A stretch of DNA of 64,000 nt from Bacteroidota bacterium. GTDB lineage: Bacteria; Bacteroidota; Bacteroidia; Chitinophagales; Chitinophagaceae. Below the pieces are notes generated by a model that saw only the letters and a list, made by a program, of their open reading frames with translations, did not search any database and was not told the origin of the DNA. The stretch is from contig JAKQGX010000042.1 in the NCBI GenBank assembly GCA_029573235.1, positions 1 through 64,000 on the forward strand, read 5' to 3'. The first letter of the stretch is position 1. Each line of letters starts with the position of its first letter. Shown one piece after another: positions 36,174-45,652 of this stretch. The translations under genes and the position numbers were made by a program.

Positions 36174-37403
36174 TTAATCCAATTTGAATTGAATTGGTAA
36201 AGTGAAAACCACATTGACTTTTTCTCCTTGTTCATTCTCACCGGGAGTCCAGTCGGGCATTAGTTTCAATACTCTAATTGCTTCATCGGTTAGTATTTTG
36301 TCAGGTGATTTATAGCCCACAAAGTCAACCATCTTCCCTTCTTTATTGACTATAAATTTGATGAACACTTTACCTTCAATTTTTTTCTTTCTTGCTTCCT
36401 TTGGATACTCTAAATGCTGGACAATAAATGCAGCAACATCAACTGCAGGTTCCGGCATTTTATGTACAATTTGATAGATGTTGGAATCGGGAATTGAAGA
36501 TGACTGGAGTGATTCATTGTTTTGTTGAGATGGCGGCAATGGACTATTATCTTTTATTATGGTCCATTTCTTGGCTTCTGCACTTTGTACTCCAATGATA
36601 TTACCGATAAGTAATATCACAATACTAGTGGCGATAATGTAAGACCAAACATTTTTTTTCTTGTTTTTGTTAAGCATCATGATTCTACGTTTTAAAGGAT
36701 GTTGATTAAATGAATGAATAAATGGAATAGTATATTTATTGAAAACTTGTGCTAGTAGTAGTTCTTGATATTCGGTTGTGGCAATACTCACATGGCTGTC
36801 TGCTTCAAACTCATGAACTATTTTCAATTCTTTTTGAATAATGTATAGTACCGGGTTAAACCAAAATATGCAACGTAAAACACCTATAAATAGCAATTCG
36901 TTTGTGTGCTTCAATTTTAAATGTGCCATCTCATGTTCTAAAATAGCTTTATTCATTTCTTCATCCGGTAGTATTATATATTTACCAAAACTGGCAGGTC
37001 CAATTTGGGTGTTTATGAGTATTGTTTGATCACCATATTGCTTTTGTTGAAAACCTTTTAGCTTCTTCATGAATCGTAACCATTGGTAGGAAAAATGTAT
37101 CAACAATCCGAAGGCAATCACAACGTAAACAATCATCAAAGTATTATTTATGTCAGCTATTGCCACCTCATTTGCTTTATTGATTAAGGAGATTTCAGGC
37201 AATCGCACTGATAACAATTCAGCTACGGTATTTTCTTTTGTAGAAAAATGTTTGAATTTTAGTATTGGTAGTACAAGTGGTATTGTTGCTGTAAAGAGCA
37301 AAAAACATCGGTTAACACTATGGTTGGGTTTTCCCTTTAACAAGGATACATAAACCCCAAACAGTAAAATACTGTAGATGATAATTTGGATAGTGTACAA
37401 CAT
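36174..37403 (-). CDS. BlaR1-type M56 membrane metalloprotease with C-terminal TonB domain
   Basis: A 409-residue membrane protein. N-terminal helices at about 4-20, 33-50 and 88-106 surround a zinc-protease motif: H157-E-M-A-H161 in AILEHEMAHLKLKH, with the downstream acidic ligand in KIVHEFEADSHV. After another helix (about 253-270) comes a linker and a TonB_C-like domain (about 318-409, EGKVFIKFIVNKEGKMVDF, LTDEAIRVLKLMPDWTPG). There is no penicillin-binding sensor domain. It probably relays an envelope signal by cleaving the BlaI-like repressor encoded 4 bp upstream. Confidence 0.9.
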   Translation of the reverse strand: MLYTIQIIIYSILLFGVYVSLLKGKPNHSVNRCFLLFTATIPLVLPILKFKHFSTKENTVAELLSVRLPEISLINKANEVAIADINNTLMIVYVVIAFGLLIHFSYQWLRFMKKLKGFQQKQYGDQTILINTQIGPASFGKYIILPDEEMNKAILEHEMAHLKLKHTNELLFIGVLRCIFWFNPVLYIIQKELKIVHEFEADSHVSIATTEYQELLLAQVFNKYTIPFIHSFNQHPLKRRIMMLNKNKKKNVWSYIIATSIVILLIGNIIGVQSAEAKKWTIIKDNSPLPPSQQNNESLQSSSIPDSNIYQIVHKMPEPAVDVAAFIVQHLEYPKEARKKKIEGKVFIKFIVNKEGKMVDFVGYKSPDKILTDEAIRVLKLMPDWTPGENEQGEKVNVVFTLPIQFKLD

Positions 37404-37407
37404 ACTA

Positions 37408-37791
37408 TTACTTTTTTACGTTTTTTGATTTCTTCATTTCTTTTAATATCGATTCCAACTCTTCGATATTGGTGTCTTTTTCGCTCACAAAAAAGGATAA
37501 CAAATTCGCAATAGATCCATCAAAATAGTTTCCCATCATTTGTTTTACATTTCCCTTACTATAGGTGCTTTTGGTTACTAATGGAAAGTATTGATTTGAC
37601 TTTCCTAGCTCCTTATGACTCACAAACCCTTTGTCTTCTAATATTCTAATAACAGTGCTAACGGTGTTATAGTGTGGCTTGGGATTGGGCAATTGCTCTA
37701 TTATATCTTTTACGAACGCTTGTTCTAATTTCCATAACACTTGCATCACCTGTTCTTCCGCTTTTGTGAGTGATTTGAATTGTTGTTTCAT
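37408..37791 (-). CDS. BlaI/MecI/CopY-family transcriptional repressor
   Basis: A 127-residue winged-helix repressor from MKQQFKSLTKAEEQVMQVLW, with LPNPKPHYNTVSTVIRILED as the recognition-helix region and a C-terminal dimerisation part. In-frame ATGs at 37821 and 37842 would add residues, but they overlap palindromes that look like operators, so the start at 37791 is preferred. It is paired with the M56/TonB protease gene 4 bp downstream, the usual sensor-repressor arrangement. The pair probably represses itself; other targets are unknown. Confidence 0.9.
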   Translation of the reverse strand: MKQQFKSLTKAEEQVMQVLWKLEQAFVKDIIEQLPNPKPHYNTVSTVIRILEDKGFVSHKELGKSNQYFPLVTKSTYSKGNVKQMMGNYFDGSIANLLSFFVSEKDTNIEELESILKEMKKSKNVKK

Positions 37792-37801
37792 CTTACTATC
37801 A

Positions 37802-37855
37802 ACTAAATTTTCAGTAAACATACTATTTTTATAGTTATTCAACTAATTTTTTAGT
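37802..37855. promoter_or_regulatory. Three tandem palindromic operators upstream of blaI
   Basis: Three copies of ACTAW-N4-WTAGT begin at 37802, 37822 and 37842, exactly 20 bp apart. They read ACTAA-ATTT-TCAGT (one mismatch between arms), ACTAT-TTTT-ATAGT and ACTAA-TTTT-TTAGT (both perfect). The spacing of two helical turns puts all three on one DNA face, as expected for cooperative repressor dimers. They start 10 bp upstream of the preferred blaI start. Confidence 0.7.
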
Positions 37856-37937
37856 TTTTTTTAAAAATTTTTTTGTCTTTTTATGTTCGTGCTGCTTTAA
37901 TTAATCCATTCAGATATACGTGAATACTTTTCTACAA

Positions 37938-37945
37938 TAGCTTTG
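37938..37945 (+). promoter_or_regulatory. Candidate -7 element for the leucine-rich-repeat gene
   Basis: TAGCTTTG matches TAnnTTTG, 53 bases before the start codon, within the AT-rich divergent region between blaI and this gene. Confidence 0.5.
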
Positions 37946-37998
37946 TATGAAAATATTCGGATAATGTTCAATATTTTATTTTATATTTGAATGTATGT

Positions 37999-38853
37999 AT
38001 GAAAGGGTATATCGTCATACTGTTCTTATTTATTCAATCGGCTGCCTTTGCCGATGAGGGAAGATATAGAAGCCTGAAAGCTGCGTTGGAAGAGCCTAAT
38101 AAGGTAAAAGAATTGCTTTTGACGTATGGCTTCAACGATTCGGTGCCGGATGTATTTGATCGTTTTCCCAATTTAATCCATCTCAATCTTAGCAATAACA
38201 ACTTAACATACATACCCCCTTCTGTTTTTCGTTGTAAAAAACTACAGGTACTGCGTCTCACTCGAAACAATTTAAAGGAAGTACCGGATGATATTCGTCA
38301 GTTGACACAGCTAAAAGAGCTATCCCTTAGCTTTAATTATTTAGAACAATTGACAGCGTCCATTGGCGAACTCAAACAACTAAAAAGACTGTACCTGAAA
38401 GGTAATTTGTTGCATAGCTTACCCGAAAGCATTGGTTATTTAAAAAAATTGGAACAAATAAGTATTGCTTCTTGCAACCTTGAGTCGATGCCCCACACCA
38501 TCGGCAATTGGGAACTCTTGGAAACACTGGACTTGTCGGACAATATTTTGCAAGCATTACCGGAGAGTATCGGGAACCTAAAGTCTTTAAAGTTTTTATA
38601 CTTACAGAAAAATCGATTGGTGGAGATTCCCTTATCCATCGGTAATTGCTACAACTTACAGGAATTGGATGTAGTGTATTGTGGCGCATTGATACTCCCT
38701 TATACTTTAGCCAATATTCAAAAGCTGGATAGGGTATATATCGATCCACGCACTATCTGTTTTTATCCCAATCCGCAAAATCGTTTCCGACAACAAATCA
38801 CCGTAGTGGATTTTGCTACGGTTCGTTATCGCTCCTCTACCAATATGCAATAA
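37999..38853 (+). CDS. Secreted leucine-rich-repeat protein
   Basis: The 284-residue protein starts at ATG 37999 with a signal peptide (MKGYIVILFLFIQSAAFA). About nine LRR units of ~23 residues follow from residue 50 to 255, with the consensus LPESIGxLxxLxxLxLxxN, for example NNLTYIPPSVFRCKKLQVL and NILQALPESIGNLKSLKFL. The units resemble the Shoc2/plant-type subgroup with IP or LP turns. No catalytic domain is attached and there is no anchor. It probably binds a protein partner outside the cytoplasm; the partner is unknown. Confidence 0.88.
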   Translation: MKGYIVILFLFIQSAAFADEGRYRSLKAALEEPNKVKELLLTYGFNDSVPDVFDRFPNLIHLNLSNNNLTYIPPSVFRCKKLQVLRLTRNNLKEVPDDIRQLTQLKELSLSFNYLEQLTASIGELKQLKRLYLKGNLLHSLPESIGYLKKLEQISIASCNLESMPHTIGNWELLETLDLSDNILQALPESIGNLKSLKFLYLQKNRLVEIPLSIGNCYNLQELDVVYCGALILPYTLANIQKLDRVYIDPRTICFYPNPQNRFRQQITVVDFATVRYRSSTNMQ

Positions 38854-38940
38854 GCATTACCGGGCATTATGTTCGCATTGCCGTATTTTTTTGATATGTT
38901 TCATGAATACATGACGGAAGAGCATCGTATCTTTCGGACA

Positions 38941-38948
38941 TAATTTTG
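38941..38948 (+). promoter_or_regulatory. -7 element directly before murB
   Basis: TAATTTTG, five bases, then the murB ATG. Predicts a leaderless transcript. No clear -33 element. Confidence 0.55.
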
Positions 38949-38953
38949 CCGCA

Positions 38954-39967
38954 ATGACCATTCTACAAAACGTTTCATTGAGACCCTACAATACATTCGG
39001 CATGGATGTAGCAGCTACGCATTTTACGGTATTCAACGACCTTCAACAAATACAGGAATTGTCGTCAATGGCATGGATGTATCCGAAGAAGTATATTGTC
39101 GGTGGCGGTAGTAATATATTGTTGACACAACCGCTTGAGGGTTTGGTTATCAAAAATGAATGGAAAGGAATAGCACTGGTAGACGAAAGTGATGAGCATG
39201 TTTGGCTGCAAGTGAATGCCGGTGAAATATGGCATGATACAGTATTGTATGCTATCAGCAAAGGATGGGGGGGCATGGAAAATCTATCGTTAATACCGGG
39301 CTGTGTGGGGGCCGCACCCATGCAAAATATTGGAGCGTATGGAGTAGAAGTAAAAGAATTGATAGATGAAGTAGTGGCATGGCATTGGGAAGAAAATCGG
39401 TTCATAGCCTTAAAGAATGAAGATTGCCAATTTGGATATCGCGACAGTATTTTCAAACAAGCATTAAAGGAAAAAGTCTTGATTACATCGGTGGTCTTTC
39501 GTCTTAGCAAAAAGCCTAAACTGAATACTACATACGGAGCCATCCAACAACAGTTAGAAAAAATGGGAGTGCACAAGCCTACTATCAAAACTGTGTCAGA
39601 TGCAGTAATAGCTATACGCACCAGCAAATTGCCCAACCCAAAAGACATTGGCAATGCCGGTAGTTTTTTTAAAAATCCGGTGATACACAAAGCTCAATTT
39701 CTGTCGTTGCAACAACAATACCCAGCTATAGTAGGGCACGCATCGGGAGATGATACGATAAAGGTAGCTGCCGGATGGTTAATAGAACAAGCCGGTTGGA
39801 AAGGATATAAAAAAGGAGCTGCTGGTGTGCACGACAAGCAAGCATTGGTATTGGTCAATCACGGAGGTGCCAGCGGAATGGAAGTGTATGATTTATCTAG
39901 CGACATTATCACTTCGGTGCACTACCAATTCGGTATCATGTTGGAAAGAGAAGTGCAAATTTGGTAA
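38954..39967 (+). CDS. murB: UDP-N-acetylenolpyruvoylglucosamine reductase
   Basis: Second step of UDP-N-acetylmuramate synthesis; NADPH- and FAD-dependent. The 337 residues match the E. coli type I form. Visible are SLRPYNTFGMDV at the N-terminus, the FAD-binding VGGGSNILL (about 50-58), LIPGCVGAAPMQNIGAYGVE (about 113-132), FGYRDSIFK, and GNAGSFFKNPV with the catalytic Ser. The C-terminal KGAAGVHDKQALVLVNHGGA is the type I hallmark. It is followed by mazG after 52 bp. Confidence 0.96.
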   Translation: MTILQNVSLRPYNTFGMDVAATHFTVFNDLQQIQELSSMAWMYPKKYIVGGGSNILLTQPLEGLVIKNEWKGIALVDESDEHVWLQVNAGEIWHDTVLYAISKGWGGMENLSLIPGCVGAAPMQNIGAYGVEVKELIDEVVAWHWEENRFIALKNEDCQFGYRDSIFKQALKEKVLITSVVFRLSKKPKLNTTYGAIQQQLEKMGVHKPTIKTVSDAVIAIRTSKLPNPKDIGNAGSFFKNPVIHKAQFLSLQQQYPAIVGHASGDDTIKVAAGWLIEQAGWKGYKKGAAGVHDKQALVLVNHGGASGMEVYDLSSDIITSVHYQFGIMLEREVQIW

Positions 39968-40019
39968 CGATATCTTTACAACATCCATCAACTATTATCA
40001 TCAAAAAAAGAAACGAAAC

Positions 40020-40793
40020 ATGACAGCTCACCATCAGTCTATAGAACGATTGCGTAATATCATGAATGACCTGAGAGAGCGCTGCCCTTGGGATAAAAAA
40101 CAAACCCTACAAAGCCTACGCCCACAGACCTTAGAAGAGTTGTATGAATTGACAGATGCCATAACCGATGAGAACTGGAAGGGGATAAAAGAAGAACTGG
40201 GAGATGTGCTATTGCATATTATTTTCTATTGCAGAATAGGAGAGGAACAACAACAATTTTCTTTGGATGATGTGATAGAAGGTATTTGTAATAAGCTTGT
40301 AGCAAGACACCCACATATCTACGATACCGTGGTTGCCAATGATGATGCACAAGTGAAAAAAAATTGGGAGAAGCTGAAACTAAAAGAAGGAAAGACCTCC
40401 ATCCTTAGCGGCGTTCCTAAAGCATTACCGGCAATCGTAAAAGCCTTGCGACTACAAGAAAAAACAAAACAAGTAGGATTTGAATGGGAGCATACAGAGC
40501 AAGTAAAAGAAAAAGTAGAGGAAGAAATAAATGAATTATATCAAGCTGTGGCTACAGGCGATACAAAGCATATCGAAGAGGAAATGGGAGATGTGTTGTT
40601 TGCCCTTGTCAATTATGCTCGATTCTTACATATAGATCCGGAGAATGCATTAGAGCGTACCAACAAAAAATTTATTCGCCGTTTTCAACTAATAGAAAGC
40701 AAAGCTGCAGCAAAAGGAAAAGTCTTGCATGACATGAGCCTGCAAGAAATGGATGCAATTTGGAATGAAATAAAATGGGAAGAACGTCAATAA
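40020..40793 (+). CDS. mazG: Nucleoside triphosphate pyrophosphohydrolase
   Basis: Hydrolyses (d)NTPs to monophosphates and pyrophosphate, a house-cleaning role. The start is ATG at 40020 (MTAHHQSIERLRNIM); the longer frame overlaps murB. The 257 residues contain two MazG modules. The first has RCPWDKKQTLQSLRPQTLEE and EELGDVLLHIIFYCR; the second has EEEINELYQAVATGD and EEMGDVLFALVNYARFL. The paired Glu and Asp residues bind Mg2+. Confidence 0.94.
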   Translation: MTAHHQSIERLRNIMNDLRERCPWDKKQTLQSLRPQTLEELYELTDAITDENWKGIKEELGDVLLHIIFYCRIGEEQQQFSLDDVIEGICNKLVARHPHIYDTVVANDDAQVKKNWEKLKLKEGKTSILSGVPKALPAIVKALRLQEKTKQVGFEWEHTEQVKEKVEEEINELYQAVATGDTKHIEEEMGDVLFALVNYARFLHIDPENALERTNKKFIRRFQLIESKAAAKGKVLHDMSLQEMDAIWNEIKWEERQ

Positions 40794-40847
40794 GGTTAGT
40801 AGTTACTCCAAACACGTTGCAATACTTTTTTTATACAGTAATGATAG

Positions 40848-43800
40848 ATGTTGTTTCGAACATATCCATATAAAGGTTGGTTGGTAATAGCATTGTGCTG
40901 TTGGTGTATAGCTGGACTGCGCTATAGTATGTTGCGCCATGCGGCTACGCCACAAGCCATGACCCAACTGGTGAGTAAAGACATGCAAAAGCGGCAAGCT
41001 GCCTTGGATAAATTACTGGCAAACGAACGCTTGGTAAGAAAAATATTTGCAGATAGTCTTAATGCCAATGAAGCCAATCAACTCTCGAAAGAACCCTTTT
41101 ATATTTACGCATTTACGGGCGGTAATGAATTGTTGTTTTGGAACAATAACACTGTTGTAGGTACTTGCAATGAAGGTTTTCCGGGGGATGATGAAAACGG
41201 ACTCTTTCGATATAATGGTACGTTTTATAAGCAATGTTTGTACCCCGATTATCTATTGGATGATGAATATTTAGTAGTGCTTTTCCCTTTGCGACAGAAG
41301 TATGCAATTCAAAACGACTATTTACAATCACTCTTTGCTGCTGCTGAATATATACCTTCCAGCACCAACTCATCTTTAGAAAAAAAAGCAAATGCCCATC
41401 CGGTATTGACAGCCCATGGCAAGACATTATTCTATCTCTACTTTGTGCAAGAAGATGCTCCTGTATATATTCCCGATGCCCTTATCAATTCAGTTTTTAT
41501 TGCTGCCATCATCGCTTCTCTACTCTGGTTGCACCTGATGGCTATAGCATTATCCCGAAGAGGAAAGACATTGTTGGGGTTGACTACGGTGCTATTTAGT
41601 ATAGCTATCGTTTTAGGCATTGCTTATACTATTGGTGCACCTTTTCATCTTAATGAAATTACCTTATTCTCAAAAGGGTTGTTTTCGTCCAGCAAAATCT
41701 TTCCTTCTTTGGCGCTGTTACTCATCGTGTTCAGCTGTTTGTTGTGGTTATTAGTTTTTTTCGTTAGGGTGAAGACCACGCCGATTTCACCGCCATCATC
41801 AAGATGGACAAGACTGCTTTTGATTTTTTTGGGTATCTCGTTGATTATATCCACTGCATTAGTGCCCATACGACTTATTCAGAACCTCGTATTAGACAGT
41901 CGGCTTTCGTTTGACGTTGTCAATTTGAATAGCACCAACCGCTTTACCCTTATTGGACTACTGGCAGTGGTACTAATTGTTTGTACCAATACCCTGCTCT
42001 TATTTGTCAGCAATTTTCATCTGCGGAATTGTATTCCATCACAGCGTACAAAATATCTTTTATTGGCAGCGGGCCTAATGGTTGCCTACTTTTTGCTAAA
42101 ACCATCGGCAGCTTGTCAGTATATTTTTGCCGGCTCTACTTTATTGTTGTTAGTTGTCTTTGACACGTATTATCTCCACAAAAAAGTATCGGTGTTCTCT
42201 TCCGAAAATTTTGCTGTTGCCATCATCATAGCTATAGTGGCTACTTTTTTATTGTATCATTTTAATGATGAAAAAAAGAAAATAGAAGAACGTGTTTTTG
42301 CTGAATCTGTGGTGTACCAGCGGGATGCCATGATGGAGTATGCATTTATTGATTTGGTGGATAGCTTGCAAAACGACCGATTGATAGCACAATACCTTAC
42401 AGACCCTACACAAGATGCCCGCTCATATATAGATGAATACATTACTACAAAGTTTTTGAGAGGGCAATTTAACCGCTATCAGGCGTCTATATTATTGTTC
42501 AATGCACATGGATTATCGCTCTTTAATACAGATACAACGCAACTAATATCAATAGACTCTCTATTGGCACATGCAGAGCCTATCGCACTATCACCCCATC
42601 TTTTTTATTTCGAAAATGCTAAGGACAATCGATATTACATGGGGCTAATACCGCTGGACGATGGCAGTACCATTGCTATTGCCTTGCAACTTCGGAAAAC
42701 GGCGGATGCCTCTGTGTATCCGGAGTTACTGGAGCCGGCTGCCTTGCAAAAGATTAACACCAAACAAAACTATACCTACGGCATCTATGCCCAACGAGAA
42801 TTGATTTCACAAAACAATGATTATCCTTTCCCGCTTTATATACGAAACGACACAATGCAAGTGGGCACCCAGCGTGTCTTGCAGCGCGAAGGATACAATA
42901 TTAATCTCTATAAGGTTGTTGCCGGAAAGCAAGTAGCCATTATCGAAATCAAAGAAGACTGGCTGGAGGCATTAACGCTATTCTCTTATATCGTCGGCAT
43001 CTTGATGACGGGTTTTGTTATCTACTTTTTGGTGTCGTTGTTTCTAAACTATTTATTACGCTTACAAGAAGTCCCTTATTACCGTTTCACCTTGCGTAGC
43101 AGAATACACCTGGCTATGATAAGCACCGTCATGCTTGCGTTTCTAGTATTGGGTTTTGTAACCATTTTTATTTTCAAAAGCCGGTATGAGAACAGTAATA
43201 AAAATAAACTGCGCAATGCGATGCAATACGTAGAGCGTGCCGTACAAGCCTATTTGGAAAAGGACAACCAGCCGCTTACGAGTACATATTTTAATGAAGC
43301 GACACAAACGACGGCATTTAAAAACTTTATTACCGATTTTGCTATTAGCAAACGGATGGATATTAATATTTACAACTCCTATGGCTCGCTAAATACAACC
43401 TCACAAGAAGATATTTTCAATAAAGCATTGCTGGCGCGGATTATGACACCGGATGCCTATTTCAGATTGTCGCAGCAGCATAGTTCCTTAATATTATTAG
43501 AAGAGCATATTGGAAAACTACAGTTCCTTTCTTCTTATGCACCTGTACGAAACAAACAAGGCGATGCTATTGGTTATATCAATGTTCCTTTTTTCTCATC
43601 ACAGCGTGAGCTCAATTATCAAATATCCAATATTCTGGTTGCCTTGATAAACATTTACGTCATGGTTTTTCTATTGTCGGGAATCATGGCGGTGGGCATT
43701 ACCAATAGGCTTACCAAAGGATTTCAATTATTGATTGAAAAATTTAGAACCTTTAGTTTGAAAGAACATGAAAAGATTGCTTGGGATTATGATGATGAAA

Positions 43801-44546
43801 TTGGGCTGTTGCTACGAGAGTACAACAAGATGGTAGAAAAGGTAATTGAAAATGCCCGACGATTGGCACAAAGCGAAAGAGAAAGCGCTTGGAGAGAGAT
43901 GGCACAACAAGTAGCCCATGAGATAAAAAATCCGTTGACACCCATGAAGCTGAACGTGCAATACCTGCAGCAAGCCATTGCCAAAAATCAACCCAACATA
44001 ACAGAGCTGGCGCAAAAGGTATCGGCATCCATCATCGAGCAAATAGATAGCTTGACCAATATCGCTTCTGCCTTTTCGGATTTTGCCAAAATGCCGGAAG
44101 CCTTACCGGAAACATTTTCATTAAACAATTTGTTGCAACACATAAAAGACCTCCACCATCACGAACAAGAAACAAGGTTACAACTCGTTTTGCATTCGGA
44201 AACTATGATGGTGTACATGGACAAAAACCAATTGATACGAGTATTGAACAACCTTGTAAAAAATGCATTTGAAGCTATACCTGACGACCGACAACCGCAA
44301 GTAATTCTTTCCTTGCAAAGAAATATGAGCCATGCAAGAATTGTTGTTGCCGATAATGGTAGCGGTATATCAGAAGCGGCACAGCACAAAATATTCACAC
44401 CTTATTTTACGACCAAAGGTTCGGGTACCGGTTTGGGCTTGGCTATGACCAAAAAGATAGTAGAGTTTTGGAATGGTACTATCTGGTTTGAAACGGATGA
44501 AAAAGCAGGCACCCGTTTTTATATCGATTTGCCACTACGTGAATAG
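40848..44546 (+). CDS. Large NtrY-like membrane histidine kinase
   Basis: A 1232-residue sensor kinase. After a first helix (about 10-26) and an extracytoplasmic part come about eight helices between 218 and 480 (for example LHLMAIALSRRGK, LLLIVFSCLLWLLVFFV). A second extracytoplasmic region (about 490-710) resembles a sensor domain, then a helix pair (about 712-735 and 757-780), another periplasmic part, a further helix (about 927-948) and HAMP. The kinase core has AHEIKNPLTPMKLNVQYLQQ with His1024, the N box NQLIRVLNNLVKNAFEAI, and VADNGSGI with TKGSGTGLGLAMTKK. No response regulator is adjacent. It starts 54 bp after mazG. Confidence 0.9.
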   Translation: MLFRTYPYKGWLVIALCCWCIAGLRYSMLRHAATPQAMTQLVSKDMQKRQAALDKLLANERLVRKIFADSLNANEANQLSKEPFYIYAFTGGNELLFWNNNTVVGTCNEGFPGDDENGLFRYNGTFYKQCLYPDYLLDDEYLVVLFPLRQKYAIQNDYLQSLFAAAEYIPSSTNSSLEKKANAHPVLTAHGKTLFYLYFVQEDAPVYIPDALINSVFIAAIIASLLWLHLMAIALSRRGKTLLGLTTVLFSIAIVLGIAYTIGAPFHLNEITLFSKGLFSSSKIFPSLALLLIVFSCLLWLLVFFVRVKTTPISPPSSRWTRLLLIFLGISLIISTALVPIRLIQNLVLDSRLSFDVVNLNSTNRFTLIGLLAVVLIVCTNTLLLFVSNFHLRNCIPSQRTKYLLLAAGLMVAYFLLKPSAACQYIFAGSTLLLLVVFDTYYLHKKVSVFSSENFAVAIIIAIVATFLLYHFNDEKKKIEERVFAESVVYQRDAMMEYAFIDLVDSLQNDRLIAQYLTDPTQDARSYIDEYITTKFLRGQFNRYQASILLFNAHGLSLFNTDTTQLISIDSLLAHAEPIALSPHLFYFENAKDNRYYMGLIPLDDGSTIAIALQLRKTADASVYPELLEPAALQKINTKQNYTYGIYAQRELISQNNDYPFPLYIRNDTMQVGTQRVLQREGYNINLYKVVAGKQVAIIEIKEDWLEALTLFSYIVGILMTGFVIYFLVSLFLNYLLRLQEVPYYRFTLRSRIHLAMISTVMLAFLVLGFVTIFIFKSRYENSNKNKLRNAMQYVERAVQAYLEKDNQPLTSTYFNEATQTTAFKNFITDFAISKRMDINIYNSYGSLNTTSQEDIFNKALLARIMTPDAYFRLSQQHSSLILLEEHIGKLQFLSSYAPVRNKQGDAIGYINVPFFSSQRELNYQISNILVALINIYVMVFLLSGIMAVGITNRLTKGFQLLIEKFRTFSLKEHEKIAWDYDDEIGLLLREYNKMVEKVIENARRLAQSERESAWREMAQQVAHEIKNPLTPMKLNVQYLQQAIAKNQPNITELAQKVSASIIEQIDSLTNIASAFSDFAKMPEALPETFSLNNLLQHIKDLHHHEQETRLQLVLHSETMMVYMDKNQLIRVLNNLVKNAFEAIPDDRQPQVILSLQRNMSHARIVVADNGSGISEAAQHKIFTPYFTTKGSGTGLGLAMTKKIVEFWNGTIWFETDEKAGTRFYIDLPLRE

Positions 44547-44594
44547 CCTTATTATTTTCAAGAGGAGAATGTTGACAATAGTTCATCATCAAAA

Positions 44595-44629
44595 ATCAAA
44601 GCCCCCGTCGATATGATGGGGGCTTTGAT
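44595..44629. terminator. Bidirectional terminator between the kinase and peroxiredoxin genes
   Basis: A perfect 12-bp stem, ATCAAAGCCCCC / GGGGGCTTTGAT, with an 11-base loop. A/T runs on both sides suit both converging genes. Confidence 0.9.
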
Positions 44630-44652
44630 TTATTATTATGTAAAGTGAGCTA

Positions 44653-45291
44653 TTAGTTGTGGCTTTCCACCAAATAGTTGGCTACGCCTTCAGCAGTAGC
44701 TTTCATGCCTTTCTTACCTTTGTTCCAGTTGGCAGGGCATACCTCACCATTTTCTTCATAGAAGTCTAAAGCATCTACCATACGTAAGGCTTCATCTACA
44801 TTACGACCCAATGGTAAGTCGTTGATTAGTTGATGACGGATGTTTCCTTTCTTATCAATCAAAAACAAGCCACGATAAGCCACCGGATTTCCTTCAAACA
44901 CTACTTGATTTTGTTCGTTTGTTTTGTATTCACCGGCCAATACACCATAATTCCATGCAATCATTTTGCTGCTATCGGCAACGATAGGGTAGGTTACACC
45001 TTTAATGCCACCTTTGTTCAAATCGGTGTTTAACCAAGCCCAGTGAGAATATTTTGAGTCGATAGAGCAAGCTACTACTACGGTATCTCTTTGTTCAAAT
45101 TCTGCTAACTTTTCTTGGAAAGCAATGAGCTCTGTAGGGCATACAAAGGTGAAGTCTAAAGGATAGAAAAAGAATATTACATTTTTCTTTCCAACGTATT
45201 GTTCCAATGAAAATCCTTCTACTATTTCGTTTCCGTTTACTACTGCATCTTCAGAGAAGTAGGGTGCTTTTTTCCCGATTAAATTTGTCAT
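44653..45291 (-). CDS. Typical 2-Cys peroxiredoxin (AhpC/Prx1 type)
   Basis: Reduces peroxides. The start is ATG at 45291 (MTNLIGKKAPYFSEDAVVNG): an open extension to 45384 covers the promoter. In 212 residues the peroxidatic Cys is in FYPLDFTFVCPTELIAFQ (about residue 57) and the resolving Cys in NGEVCPANWNKG (about 180). The C-terminal tail ends KGMKATAEGVANYLVESHN. No reductase gene (AhpF, thioredoxin reductase) is adjacent. Confidence 0.95.
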   Translation of the reverse strand: MTNLIGKKAPYFSEDAVVNGNEIVEGFSLEQYVGKKNVIFFFYPLDFTFVCPTELIAFQEKLAEFEQRDTVVVACSIDSKYSHWAWLNTDLNKGGIKGVTYPIVADSSKMIAWNYGVLAGEYKTNEQNQVVFEGNPVAYRGLFLIDKKGNIRHQLINDLPLGRNVDEALRMVDALDFYEENGEVCPANWNKGKKGMKATAEGVANYLVESHN

Positions 45292-45337
45292 GTCTGCTTT
45301 TTTTGATTTTAATGTAACAAGTATTTTTTTGCTGCTG

Positions 45338-45345
45338 CAAAGGTA
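45338..45345 (-). promoter_or_regulatory. Promoter -7 element of the peroxiredoxin gene
   Basis: Minus strand TACCTTTG, with TTGG about 19 bases upstream, close to the TTTG-N19-TAnnTTTG pattern. It lies 46 bases before the start at 45291 and inside the longer open frame, so it supports the shorter start. The remainder of the 45346-45636 gap holds no gene I can support. Confidence 0.65.
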
Positions 45346-45636
45346 GCTCACATAATATTCTTGCCCAATTGCATAGTGATGCATGATTGCGTTGTGTGGC
45401 CATATTTACACATTCTTTGTTTTGTACATTAATGCTGCAACTAATTGAAAATTATTTTATTATACGACAATAAAACTGAGTATTTTTGTTTTTTACTTTA
45501 TAGCCCTATAGCTTAATAGTATCTTATGAGAGGTCGTTGCGTAGTCACAATATGGAATACCTAAAATTGAAGGGATGGTATTATGACGGGGTATAATAAT
45601 TCTGTATCGATTCCTTTATTAACCGTTTCAATCAAT

Positions 45637-45644
45637 TATTTTTG
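45637..45644 (+). promoter_or_regulatory. -7 element directly before glyS
   Basis: TATTTTTG, eight bases, then the glyS ATG. Near-leaderless arrangement; T-rich context, no perfect -33 element. Confidence 0.5.
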
Positions 45645-45652
45645 CCGCCATT

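Noticed and set aside
39043..39690. 215-codon minus-strand frame opposite murB
   Set aside because: Complement of conserved murB codons; composition is unnatural (Cys/Ser/Thr-rich) and no homology is recognised.
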